19,944 nt of DNA from Candidatus Omnitrophota bacterium (GTDB lineage Bacteria; Omnitrophota; Gorgyraeia; Gygaellales; Profunditerraquicolaceae): contig JAGOIJ010000010.1 in assembly GCA_017995695.1 (NCBI GenBank), positions 1-19,944 on the forward strand, given 5' to 3'. Under the pieces are notes generated by a model, which was not told the DNA's origin, did no database searches, and worked only from the letters and a program-made list of their open reading frames with translations. Below, piece after piece: positions 1-7,325 of the stretch. Each line of letters opens with the position of its first letter. Within the stretch, counting starts at the first letter, position 1. The position numbers were made by a program, and so were the translations under genes.

Positions 1-76
1 GGGGTCGTGGTGTAGCCTGGTCTAACACGTCGCCCTGTCACGGCGAAGATCGCGAGTTCAAATCTCGTCGGCCCCG
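1..76 (+). tRNA. tRNA-Asp (anticodon GTC)
   Basis: A full cloverleaf can be folded by eye. The 7-bp acceptor stem pairs 1-7 with 69-75 (one T-G wobble), the D stem pairs 10-13 with 25-28, the anticodon stem pairs 30-34 with 42-46 and the T stem pairs 52-56 with 64-68 around a TTCAAAT loop. The anticodon GTC at 37-39 reads aspartate codons, and the discriminator is G76. No CCA is encoded. The gene begins at the window edge, so other tRNA genes could lie just upstream. Confidence 0.95.
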
Positions 77-77
77 T

Positions 78-105
78 TTTTCTGCTGGAATAATCCAGCA
101 GAAAA
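78..105. terminator. Perfect inverted repeat after tRNA-Asp
   Basis: Arms 78-89 and 94-105 are perfectly complementary over 12 bp around the 4-nt loop ATAA. The stem begins with TTTT and closes with AAAA, so the arms themselves carry the T and A runs, and no separate T-tract follows. It starts two bases after the tRNA 3' end and may help end or process the tRNA transcript. Calling it a terminator is inference. Confidence 0.45.
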
Positions 106-108
106 GCG

Positions 109-133
109 GCACCAAAATAATGTATTTTGGTGC
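109..133 (+). terminator. Second hairpin, possible intrinsic terminator
   Basis: Arms 109-119 and 123-133 pair perfectly over 11 bp around a 3-nt ATG loop. The sequence right after it, TTGCTTTG, is T-rich but broken by G and C, so it is a weak intrinsic terminator at best. Together with the preceding hairpin it separates the tRNA from the trehalose operon promoter about 100 bases downstream. Confidence 0.45.
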
Positions 134-232
134 TTGCTTTGCATTCCTTCACGAAGCTAAATTTACTCCAATCGGTTCTTAGCGTTTCCCCTTTCTAGCT
201 TATTTTTAAGAATCTTAAACCTCAAAAAATCG

Positions 233-261
233 TTGATGTAAAATAGGTTTGGAACTATAAT
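233..261 (+). promoter_or_regulatory. Sigma70-like promoter of trehalose operon
   Basis: A -35 box TTGATG (233-238, 4 of 6 to TTGACA) and a perfect -10 box TATAAT (256-261) are separated by exactly 17 bases. Transcription would start near 268, giving a leader of about 60 nt. That leader holds two palindromes, GAGAATTCTC (278-287) and CAGCGCTG (295-302), which could be protein-binding sites. No other comparably good promoter was noticed upstream of the genes to 6810, so this one may serve the whole run. Confidence 0.65.
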
Positions 262-329
262 AAATAGAATCTTTAACGAGAATTCTCATTGAGTCAGCGC
301 TGCGCGTAGCTTAAAAAAGGACGTAGTAT

Positions 330-2567
330 ATGAAGAGGCTTCTGATTTCGGTATTACCTATACTGATTATTGTGTCTCTGGGATTTACGATCCTCGGTAT
401 TTTTCATGTGCGTTTTGCCGAAGAAAACTCGATAGACGAATTGAGCAGAAAGGCGCGCAGCGTCGCCGAGAGTTTAGGGTTTTATGCGAAGCAGATTTTT
501 ACCTCTGGCGATTTGCATGCCGCCCAGCGCATGGTTGAAAGTTTTCAAATCCGCGAACGCATGCAAGGTTGCGCTTTGTATGATGAGCGGGGAACGCCTC
601 TTGCTATTACGAAACGAATTACAGGATGGCAGCATAAAGAAAAACCTTATTTAAGAGAAGTTCTTGTTTCCCAGCAGCCCCGGGGGGGTATCGAAAAGCT
701 TGGCGGGCTTTCAATGTATACCTATGTCCTGCCCATCGTGGATGATGGCGGTACCGTGTTAGGCATGGTTGAGGTTATTTACGATACTTCCTACGTGTAT
801 GCGGCCCTTGCGAAGGAATGGCGCACGATAAGCCTCACGCTCGTCATTTTAATATTCTTGATTGGATTTGTTGCTGTTGTGATTGAGCGCCAGATGTTTA
901 TTATGCCGGTGCGCCGCTTGACGCAGTGGTTTACCAATTTTCAAAAGGGCGAGACTGATACGTTAAAACCGTTCCAGGAAAAGGGAGAATTCGGTAAATT
1001 AATCAGCGAGGTTGAGCAGGTTGCTTTGGGGTTGCGGGTGGCCCGCAGGGTTGTTACTGACGAGGCGCAGGTGCGCCTGAAACAAGAGGAGGTATGGACA
1101 GAGGCAAAGTTACGCGACCTCATCCACGCTAAGCTTGGCGAGAATGCCTTGTTTGTGGTTTCTAATAGGGAGCCATATCTTCACGTTCTTGATGAACATA
1201 CCGGCGCGCCGGTGTGTGTGCGCCCTGCTTCGGGCGTAGTTACGGCAATCGACCCAATCTTACGCGCCTGCGGCGGCACATGGGTTGCGCACGGGAGCGC
1301 AGAGGCGGACAAGCAATTTGTTAATTCTAAGAATAAATTGGGTGTTCCCCCTGAAGATATTCGCTATATTTTAAAGAGGGTGTGGTTGAGTAAAGAAGAG
1401 GAAGTCGGCTATTATTATGGCTTTGCGAACGAAGGCTTATGGCCGCTGTGCCACGTAACGCATACCAGGCCGATCTTCAGAGAATCTGATTGGCAAATGT
1501 ATAAAGCGGTTAATGAGAAGTTTGCTGAAAGCGTGCTAGAGGAGTTACCGAGCCGCAATCCTTTTATTTTTGTTCAGGATTATCATTTTACGCTGCTGCC
1601 CCAGATCATTAAGAATAAAAGGCCTGATGCCACCATCGCATTATTCTGGCATATCCCTTGGCCGAACCCAGAGGTTTTCGCAATATGCCCTTACCAGCGC
1701 GAAATTCTCGATGGCATGCTTGCCTGCGATATTATTGGGTTTCAGGTGCAAAATCACTGCAACAATTTTCTTGATACTACTAACCGCTTGATTGAATGCC
1801 GGGTAGATACGGAAAAATTTAGCGTTGTCAGGGAGAATAAGGAGACCTTTATTAGGCCATTTCCTATCAGTGTTAATGGTTTTTCTGAACATGACGTCCA
1901 AGATAAAAATATAAGTAAAGCAGAAAAGATCCGCCAGGAATTTCAATTGCACGATAAAATTATTGCTGTCGGGGTTGATCGCATTGATTACACCAAAGGT
2001 TTAATCGAGCGCATTCTTGCCGTTGACAGGTTCTTGGAGAAATACCCAGAACAGAAGGGCAAGTTTGTGCTTGTTCAGCTTGCCGCTCCCAGTCGAACCC
2101 ATATTAAACGCTATCATGAGCTGATGAGCGAGATTGATGATCTGGTCGAGAAAAAGAATTGGAAATACCAGGAGGGCGGTTGGAAACCGATCGTATATCT
2201 TAAACGGCATTTCTCTCCCGAGGAGATCAGTCCGTATTATTCTTTAGCTGACATCTGTATCGTTAGCTCTTTGCACGATGGCATGAATTTGGTCGCCAAA
2301 GAGTATGTCGCCTCAAGAAAGAACGCTGATGGGGCCTTGATCTTGAGCCGTTTCACTGGCGCCGCCCGAGAATTAACTGATGCCGTGCAAATTAATCCTT
2401 ATGCGATCGAAGAATTCGCCGACGCGATTAAATTCACGATTGATCTTACGCCTGAAGAAAAGCGCAAGCGCATGGAAAACATGCGTAAGATTGTCAGCGA
2501 GAATAATGTATACCGCTGGGCCGGTAATATTATTACTGAATTAACCGCGCTAAAGAAAGAATCGTAG
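330..2567 (+). CDS. otsA: Membrane sensor-HAMP-GT20 trehalose-6-phosphate synthase
   Basis: Predicted to join glucose from a nucleotide-glucose donor to glucose-6-phosphate, making trehalose-6-phosphate. It has 745 aa, against about 450-500 for a plain OtsA, because of a receptor-like front end: TM1 (about 4-26), an extracytoplasmic Cache/PAS-like domain (about 27-165), TM2 (about 166-186), a HAMP segment (about 187-240, with Pro193 and GEFGKL), and a charged helical linker (240-268). The GT20 domain (273-741) shows SNREPY, ASGVVTAIDP, VQDYHF (D417), FWHIPWPNPE, DRIDYTKG (R551, K556) and DGMNLVAKEY (D650, E658), matching the substrate-binding residues of E. coli OtsA. The ATG at 330 follows AAAAAAGGA at 313-321. 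OtsB, 17 nt downstream, supports the trehalose role. The donor loop lacks the usual double glycine, so a related product such as glucosylglycerol-phosphate is not excluded. The sensor coupling is inferred from domain order. Confidence 0.88.
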   Translation: MKRLLISVLPILIIVSLGFTILGIFHVRFAEENSIDELSRKARSVAESLGFYAKQIFTSGDLHAAQRMVESFQIRERMQGCALYDERGTPLAITKRITGWQHKEKPYLREVLVSQQPRGGIEKLGGLSMYTYVLPIVDDGGTVLGMVEVIYDTSYVYAALAKEWRTISLTLVILIFLIGFVAVVIERQMFIMPVRRLTQWFTNFQKGETDTLKPFQEKGEFGKLISEVEQVALGLRVARRVVTDEAQVRLKQEEVWTEAKLRDLIHAKLGENALFVVSNREPYLHVLDEHTGAPVCVRPASGVVTAIDPILRACGGTWVAHGSAEADKQFVNSKNKLGVPPEDIRYILKRVWLSKEEEVGYYYGFANEGLWPLCHVTHTRPIFRESDWQMYKAVNEKFAESVLEELPSRNPFIFVQDYHFTLLPQIIKNKRPDATIALFWHIPWPNPEVFAICPYQREILDGMLACDIIGFQVQNHCNNFLDTTNRLIECRVDTEKFSVVRENKETFIRPFPISVNGFSEHDVQDKNISKAEKIRQEFQLHDKIIAVGVDRIDYTKGLIERILAVDRFLEKYPEQKGKFVLVQLAAPSRTHIKRYHELMSEIDDLVEKKNWKYQEGGWKPIVYLKRHFSPEEISPYYSLADICIVSSLHDGMNLVAKEYVASRKNADGALILSRFTGAARELTDAVQINPYAIEEFADAIKFTIDLTPEEKRKRMENMRKIVSENNVYRWAGNIITELTALKKES

Positions 2568-2584
2568 TTTTTGCCAGGAGATTT

Positions 2585-3385
2585 TTGTTGAAACCTTTGT
2601 TGCGTCATTGGAAAAAAATCAAGCAACAGTTAGAGTGTAGGCCTTTATTTCTGTTCTTGGATTATGATGGAACGCTTGCGCCGATTGCTGCAACTCCAGG
2701 CCAGGCGCAGATGGCGAAGGAGACCCGGGCATTACTTGCAACGCTTTCCAAGGCTGCCAATATTAAAATTGCTATTATGAGCGGAAGGTCCCTTAAAGAT
2801 GTTCAAGAAAAGGTCGGTCTTAAAAATATTATTTATTCGGGAAACCATGGGCTAGAAATTGAAGGCCCGCAAATTGCCTTTGCGTCGTTAGTCGCTCCTG
2901 CTTTTAAGAAGATTCTCCTAAGGATTTACCGCGCGCTCAAGAAAAAGACTGCTACGGTAAAAGGCGTGCTCATTGAAGATAAGGGTTTTTCTTTAAGCGT
3001 GCATTATCGGTTGGTAGACAAAGCAAAGATACCTATGGTAAAAAAGTTATTCCATGATGAGATTAGCACCTATTTAATCGCCAACCAGGTAGCGGTTAAA
3101 ACCGGCAAGATGGTGTTAGAGATAAGGCCCCCCCTGGCATGGCATAAGGGCAAAGCAGTGCTGTGGCTTCTGACAAGACAAAGGTTTGCTTTATGCGATG
3201 ACGCTGTCATGCCGATCTATGTGGGGGATGATGTTTCGGATGAGGATGCGTTTAAGGCGCTGCATGAACAAGGCCTGACGGTCTTTGTGGGCAGGCAGAA
3301 GGCATCATCAGCGCAATATTTTCTTCATGATACCCGTGAGGTTACGGAATTCCTGAAAAGAATTAACGCCCTGCGTAAGGAGTAA
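2585..3385 (+). CDS. otsB: Trehalose-6-phosphate phosphatase (HAD family)
   Basis: Hydrolyses trehalose-6-phosphate to trehalose and phosphate in the cytoplasm, completing the OtsA-OtsB route. At 266 aa it has the usual OtsB length. HAD motifs are all visible: FLDYDGT (nucleophile D26, acid/base D28), IMSGRS (S66), a WHKGKAVLWLL lysine motif (about 187-196) and the metal-binding GDDVSDED (214-221). The YSGNHGLEIEG segment (84-94) is typical of trehalose phosphatases. There is no ATG start. TTG at 2585 lies 4 nt after the AGGAG ribosome site (2576-2580), while the adjacent in-frame TTG at 2588 lies 7 nt after it and may be the true start. It follows the synthase by 17 nt and precedes the next gene by 6 nt, so co-transcription is likely. 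Confidence 0.92.
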   Translation: MLKPLLRHWKKIKQQLECRPLFLFLDYDGTLAPIAATPGQAQMAKETRALLATLSKAANIKIAIMSGRSLKDVQEKVGLKNIIYSGNHGLEIEGPQIAFASLVAPAFKKILLRIYRALKKKTATVKGVLIEDKGFSLSVHYRLVDKAKIPMVKKLFHDEISTYLIANQVAVKTGKMVLEIRPPLAWHKGKAVLWLLTRQRFALCDDAVMPIYVGDDVSDEDAFKALHEQGLTVFVGRQKASSAQYFLHDTREVTEFLKRINALRKE

Positions 3386-3391
3386 TGAGCA

Positions 3392-4063
3392 ATGCCTGAA
3401 TTGGTACGAACGCAAGAACCGTTTCGATTCTGCACAAGGTTGCATTTAACCGAGTTGACCGGGTTGCGCGCGACAACGCTTTCGCAACTGCTGGAATTGA
3501 TCAAGACCGTTCCTGGGTCGTGCGTGTATCATCACACCCATCGCTTTCTGCAGCAGCATCAATATCTATCTCCTGAGCCACCGAATGATTTTGCGTATTG
3601 GGTTACTGAGGTTTTAAGAGAAGATGAGCTGGGCGAGCAGCTGGCAAGTATTGATACTGTCCAGTATACAACGATTCGCGCTCTGCGCGAAAAGATTATT
3701 GAAACGATAGACACGTATCTTAAAGAAAGGCCGATGGCTAAATTACGATTTGCCCGGCAGGAAGAGGAATTTTATTTTATTAAATCAGTTAGTTTTGTCA
3801 TGCCGACAAACTATGTGGCTACCGATTTAAGAACCTTTGTCGATATTCTTAAAAAGATTACCATCGATTCAATCTATTTTCATATCTTTGAGGCGCGTTT
3901 GCGATTAGAGAAAGGGGATAACGATTTCTCGAACTGGATCGGGACATCCTTGGGGGATCAAGCGTTGGCCCAGCAGATATCGCGCCTTGATCCGTATACC
4001 AGCACGCTTGATGATTTGAGAAATAAGCTTATTTCGATTATTGAAAGGCGGTTGCAAGGGTAA
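3392..4063 (+). CDS. DUF5752-like protein, two tandem diverged repeats
   Basis: Function unknown. The sequence resembles the DUF5752 family (recognised from memory by its HHTH and SPEPPNDFAYWV segments). The 223-aa protein is an internal duplication: residues about 9-110 and about 125-221 align through F-x-F, LLELIKTVPGSCVYHH against ILKKITIDSIYFHI, NDFAYW against NDFSNW, ASIDT against SRLDP, and LREKIIETI against LRNKLISII. The first copy carries histidines 47, 48 and 50 (HHTH); the second has lost them (FHIF). No signal peptide or membrane segment is seen, so it is probably cytoplasmic. ATG 3392 follows AAGGAG (3377-3382). It sits 6 nt after otsB and 1 nt before the TreT start, so a role tied to trehalose or nucleotide-sugar metabolism is inferred from position only. 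Confidence 0.8.
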   Translation: MPELVRTQEPFRFCTRLHLTELTGLRATTLSQLLELIKTVPGSCVYHHTHRFLQQHQYLSPEPPNDFAYWVTEVLREDELGEQLASIDTVQYTTIRALREKIIETIDTYLKERPMAKLRFARQEEEFYFIKSVSFVMPTNYVATDLRTFVDILKKITIDSIYFHIFEARLRLEKGDNDFSNWIGTSLGDQALAQQISRLDPYTSTLDDLRNKLISIIERRLQG

Positions 4064-4064
4064 T

Positions 4065-5276
4065 ATGGCAAACATACAAGAGTATATCCCGATTGTTGGT
4101 CAGTCTGTCATTGATGATCTGCGCTTGCTTGCTGAGCATCTGCGCGGCATATCCGTGCAGCATATAAATTCGACCTCGGTTGGCGGTGGGGTCGCTGAGA
4201 TCTTAAACCGCATGGTGCCGTTGTTGACCGAGCTGGGGGTGGATACCCGTTGGGATGTGATCAAAGGCGGCGAGCAGTTTTTTGAGGTAACCAAGAAATT
4301 TCATAATGCGCTGCATGGAAAAAACGAGACCATCACGCAGCGCGATTTCGATATCTTTATGGAAACAAGCCGTCTTAATATCAACGAAGTAGCTACCGGC
4401 GGTGATATCGTGTATGTGCATGATCCGCAGCCCATTGCTTTAATAAAAAAGAAGAAGGATAATAAGTGGATCTGGCGCTGCCATGTGGATGTTTCAAGCC
4501 CTCATCAAAAAGTGTGGAATTTCTTGATGGATTTTATTGTGCAATATCATTCCGCGGTTTTCTCTGCTCCCAGTTTTTCCCCGCGCTTACCCATTCGGCA
4601 ATTTTTGATCCCGCCCTCCATTGATCCGTTAAGCGACAAGAACAGGTCTCTACCTCGGGAAACGGTCGAGGCGGTGTTAAGAAAGTATGAGATCCCGCTT
4701 GATAAGCCAATCGTGACCCAGATTTCGCGCTTTGACCGCTTGAAAGACCCTGTCGGCGTTATCGAGGCATATCAGCGCGTGAAGCGATACATTGATTGCC
4801 GTCTGATCTTAGCCGGCGGCACGGCCGCGGATGACCCTGAGGGAATTCAGGTGCTCGAAGAGGTGAAAGAGAAAGCGCAGCACGATAAGGATATTCATAT
4901 TCTATTACTGGCGCAGAATGATATTGAAGTTAATGCTCTGCAACAGGCCTCAACAGTCATTGTGCAAAAATCTCTTAAGGAAGGTTTTGGTTTAACGGTG
5001 TCTGAGGCGTTATGGAAGGCAAAGCCGGTGGTCGCTTCCCATGTCGGCGGCATTCCCTTGCAGATCAAACATAAATACTCCGGCCTTCTGTGTCATTCTA
5101 TTGATGGGGCAGCGTTCGCCCTTAAGCAGTTATTAAGCAGCCCGCGCTATGCCCAGAAGTTAGGGGAGAATGGGCGGGAGCATGTGCGTAATAATTTCTT
5201 GCTCACCAGGCATTTAAGAGATTACATGCTTTTGTTTCTTTCCTTGTTCCATAATGAGGATATCGTGCATCTGTAG
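4065..5276 (+). CDS. treT: Trehalose synthase, TreT type (GT4)
   Basis: TreT enzymes transfer glucose from a nucleotide-glucose directly to free glucose, making trehalose in one step and reversibly. The 403-aa product has the TreT signature HINSTSVGGGVAEIL (33-47), then GVDTRWDVIKG (58-68), FHNALHG (79-85) and HDPQP (119-123). The C-terminal Rossmann half has SRFDRLKDP (221-229) and the GT4 E-x7-E motif with E306 and E314 in KEGFGLTVSEA. The length is normal for the family. The frame is open upstream to a TTG at 4041, but that has no ribosome site and overlaps the previous gene; ATG 4065 follows AAGGG one base after the preceding stop. Having it next to otsA and otsB gives this cell two trehalose routes in one operon. 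Donor and acceptor specificity cannot be read from sequence. Confidence 0.88.
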   Translation: MANIQEYIPIVGQSVIDDLRLLAEHLRGISVQHINSTSVGGGVAEILNRMVPLLTELGVDTRWDVIKGGEQFFEVTKKFHNALHGKNETITQRDFDIFMETSRLNINEVATGGDIVYVHDPQPIALIKKKKDNKWIWRCHVDVSSPHQKVWNFLMDFIVQYHSAVFSAPSFSPRLPIRQFLIPPSIDPLSDKNRSLPRETVEAVLRKYEIPLDKPIVTQISRFDRLKDPVGVIEAYQRVKRYIDCRLILAGGTAADDPEGIQVLEEVKEKAQHDKDIHILLLAQNDIEVNALQQASTVIVQKSLKEGFGLTVSEALWKAKPVVASHVGGIPLQIKHKYSGLLCHSIDGAAFALKQLLSSPRYAQKLGENGREHVRNNFLLTRHLRDYMLLFLSLFHNEDIVHL

Positions 5277-5295
5277 GGAATCGCAGTAACATTCT

Positions 5296-6810
5296 ATGCA
5301 GCAGAGAGCCGCGTTTGTTGCCATCATCGTACTGTGCCTTCCTGGTAGTTGTTTCGGGTATATATGTGCGCAAACACAAGACTATAGTTTTGCGATGGAT
5401 ATGTATTGGCGGCAGGATGTGGTACATTTTAATAACGTTGTTGATTTGGATAGCTCCTTAAGCAACGACGAAGTAACGTACATTGGTCTTGATTATAGCT
5501 TGGCGTTTACCTTTGAACAGGCGCAGGAAGCGCTCAAGGCGCGCTTAGTGTTAGAGCGTAACGGCCCCACGGATTATGACGCCCCCATAGGCGCTGACGG
5601 CCGGGTGATCACCTCGGGAGGTCAGATTAAAGAATACCGAGGCCAAGCATTGCTTCCTCAAGTAGAAGAGCTGTGGATACAGTTACCTTTTGCGTCGCGC
5701 GCGCGATTGCAGGCCGGTTTGTATGCTTTTGAAGTAGGCAATGGTTTGAGCTTAAACGGAGCGTATGAGAATATCGGGGCAACGCTTTCTTACGCATGGC
5801 GCGATCTATCGCTTAGGGCGTATTATTGTCGTCCTGATCTGGTTTCTAAGAGTTTACTTGGCCCGCGCATTGACCAGGATCAAGAGCAGGGTATTGATTA
5901 TGAGTCGCACGCCGCTCATTTTTTTGCTTCAGATGTTACCATCTCGCTTGAAGAAAATATTATTAATCCGTATGTTGGGCTCTTAGTAGATTATACTGCT
6001 CCTGGAAAACGCATCAATCTTTTTAGCGCTCCCATCAAAAAAGATTTTTTGGGCACGGCTGGCTGCGCGTTTACACTGAAAGAAGATAATCTAACCTGGG
6101 CAATCGAAGCAGCCCGGAATTTTGGTAAAGGCGTAAGCGCTGCTGCGGATATGAAGGATGTGATTCACGAAGGCTTTATGATCTATAGCGATATTGATTA
6201 CAGGATAGATGGTGTAGTGCCCTCCTTTGCAGTGTTGGTGTGTTCAGGCAATGAAGTATCGACCGAAGCAGCGCTTAATGAGGATGATCTTTTGTCCAGT
6301 AAAAATAATAAGGCGTTTAGCGCATATTCGCCGTTTAATCTGAACCTTTCAGATTCAATCAGCGCATCGCATGTTGATATCCGGCCGGTTGTCGCCACGG
6401 GTGCAGGGTATGGCTTAAACTATGGGTTGCCTCGGCCCGGCACGTTTGCCACATCAGATTTTGACAATATCATCATTGTTTCCTTGGGTTCAGATGTGGC
6501 ATTGGGTAAGAAGCTGTGCATCGGCCTTTTTGGATATTATCTACAAAGTTTCAAAAGGGGCGTCGGCATGTTTGAGGGCCAGCCGCAGGAGCTGTCGCGG
6601 GAGCTGGGCATAGAAGCAGATGTGTTCGTTGATTATAAAGTGAACGAACATATTCTTATCAGTTTGCTCGGGGGGTATTTCGTTCCCGGGAACTATTATC
6701 GTCAGCATCGTGATGATAGCGATGGGAGTTTGCTTTCCCCTTTTGTGCGCGGCGACGGGCATGTTGATAATGCCTATCAGATCGAGGTAGCAATGGAGAT
6801 GACGTTTTGA
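5296..6810 (+). CDS. Outer-membrane beta-barrel (porin-like) protein
   Basis: A 504-aa protein with an N-terminal signal peptide: a short charged start, a hydrophobic stretch (about residues 5-18) and likely cleavage near CFG or ICA at about 21-26. The rest alternates polar and hydrophobic residues in short strands with Tyr/Gly-rich turns, has no hydrophobic helices, and ends in EVAMEMTF. A terminal Phe is the usual recognition signal for outer-membrane barrel assembly. It is probably a porin or alginate-export-like channel, though I cannot name the family. It begins 19 nt after treT and ends just before a strong hairpin, so it looks like the last gene of the trehalose operon. Moving trehalose or its precursors across the outer membrane is a guess from position. 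The ribosome site is weak: AGGGAA lies 15 nt upstream of ATG 5296. Confidence 0.78.
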   Translation: MQQRAAFVAIIVLCLPGSCFGYICAQTQDYSFAMDMYWRQDVVHFNNVVDLDSSLSNDEVTYIGLDYSLAFTFEQAQEALKARLVLERNGPTDYDAPIGADGRVITSGGQIKEYRGQALLPQVEELWIQLPFASRARLQAGLYAFEVGNGLSLNGAYENIGATLSYAWRDLSLRAYYCRPDLVSKSLLGPRIDQDQEQGIDYESHAAHFFASDVTISLEENIINPYVGLLVDYTAPGKRINLFSAPIKKDFLGTAGCAFTLKEDNLTWAIEAARNFGKGVSAAADMKDVIHEGFMIYSDIDYRIDGVVPSFAVLVCSGNEVSTEAALNEDDLLSSKNNKAFSAYSPFNLNLSDSISASHVDIRPVVATGAGYGLNYGLPRPGTFATSDFDNIIIVSLGSDVALGKKLCIGLFGYYLQSFKRGVGMFEGQPQELSRELGIEADVFVDYKVNEHILISLLGGYFVPGNYYRQHRDDSDGSLLSPFVRGDGHVDNAYQIEVAMEMTF

Positions 6811-6817
6811 TTCGTTG

Positions 6818-6847
6818 ACTTGTTTTCTCATGCACGAGAAAACAAGT
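6818..6847. terminator. Perfect 12-bp hairpin closing the trehalose operon
   Basis: Arms 6818-6829 and 6836-6847 are perfectly complementary around a 6-nt loop. The stem is AT-rich (ACTTGTTTTCTC). It starts 7 nt after the porin stop codon and is followed by AGATAAG, so there is no T-run. The position suggests a transcript end or a 3' stabilising hairpin, but the missing T-tract makes ordinary intrinsic termination uncertain. Confidence 0.5.
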
Positions 6848-6889
6848 AGATAAGAAAATTGATATGGGAAGTTTACCGGAGGTCAGATT

Positions 6890-7210
6890 ATGATTACGAT
6901 TGAGGATTTCAAGAAATTAGAGTTAAGGATTGCGCTAATCAAGGAAGTTAATGATCATCCTAACGCTGATCGGCTCTATGTCATTACGCTCGATGTCGGC
7001 GATAAGACCAAACAAGTCGTCGCTGGCATTAAGGGCTCGTACGCAAAGGAAGATCTTATTGGCAAACAGGTCGTATTGGTCGATAATCTTGAGCCGGCGC
7101 TGTTGCGCGGCGTAGAAAGCCAGGGTATGCTCTTAGCTGCTTCCGATGAATCAGGGATTGCCATTGTTTCGCCGTTAAGGACAATGAAATTGGGGAGCGT
7201 TGTTAAATAG
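6890..7210 (+). CDS. Free-standing tRNA-binding domain (Trbp111/MetRS-C type)
   Basis: A 106-aa OB-fold protein that is nearly all one tRNA-binding domain: ITIEDFKKLELRIALI at the start, NADRLYVITLDVG, VVAGIKGSY, the LVDNLEPALLRGVESQGM segment, and a closing GSVVK. This pattern matches the C-terminal domain of many methionyl-tRNA synthetases, and stand-alone forms such as Aquifex Trbp111 bind tRNA as dimers. It may act in trans with a MetRS lacking this domain, which is inference because metG is not in the window. CsaA is a related alternative. The start is secure: GGAGG (6878-6882) lies 7 nt before ATG 6890. It is separated from the upstream operon by a hairpin and from the downstream gene by 115 nt that hold a T-run at 7211-7217 and no gene. 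Confidence 0.85.
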   Translation: MITIEDFKKLELRIALIKEVNDHPNADRLYVITLDVGDKTKQVVAGIKGSYAKEDLIGKQVVLVDNLEPALLRGVESQGMLLAASDESGIAIVSPLRTMKLGSVVK

Positions 7211-7325
7211 TTTTTTTGCTTCTTGTCTGTATTGTTTTGATAAATCGATATTGAGTAATTCCGCTAATGTTAACCAATTGTAGGGATTTAGTATGGCCCA
7301 AGTGAGAAGTTTGAGGTAACTAATC

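Noticed and set aside
1..133. tRNA-Asp as an integration site for a mobile element
   Set aside because: No integrase, no direct repeat of the tRNA 3' end and no phage or element genes were seen in the window.
1084..1132. Strong ribosome-site-like AAGAGGAGGT followed by ATG at 1094 inside the GT20 gene, suggesting a second start that would free the catalytic domain
   Set aside because: The ATG is out of frame with the synthase and reaches a stop after 12 codons. No in-frame start lies at a suitable distance, so the sensor and catalytic parts are one protein.
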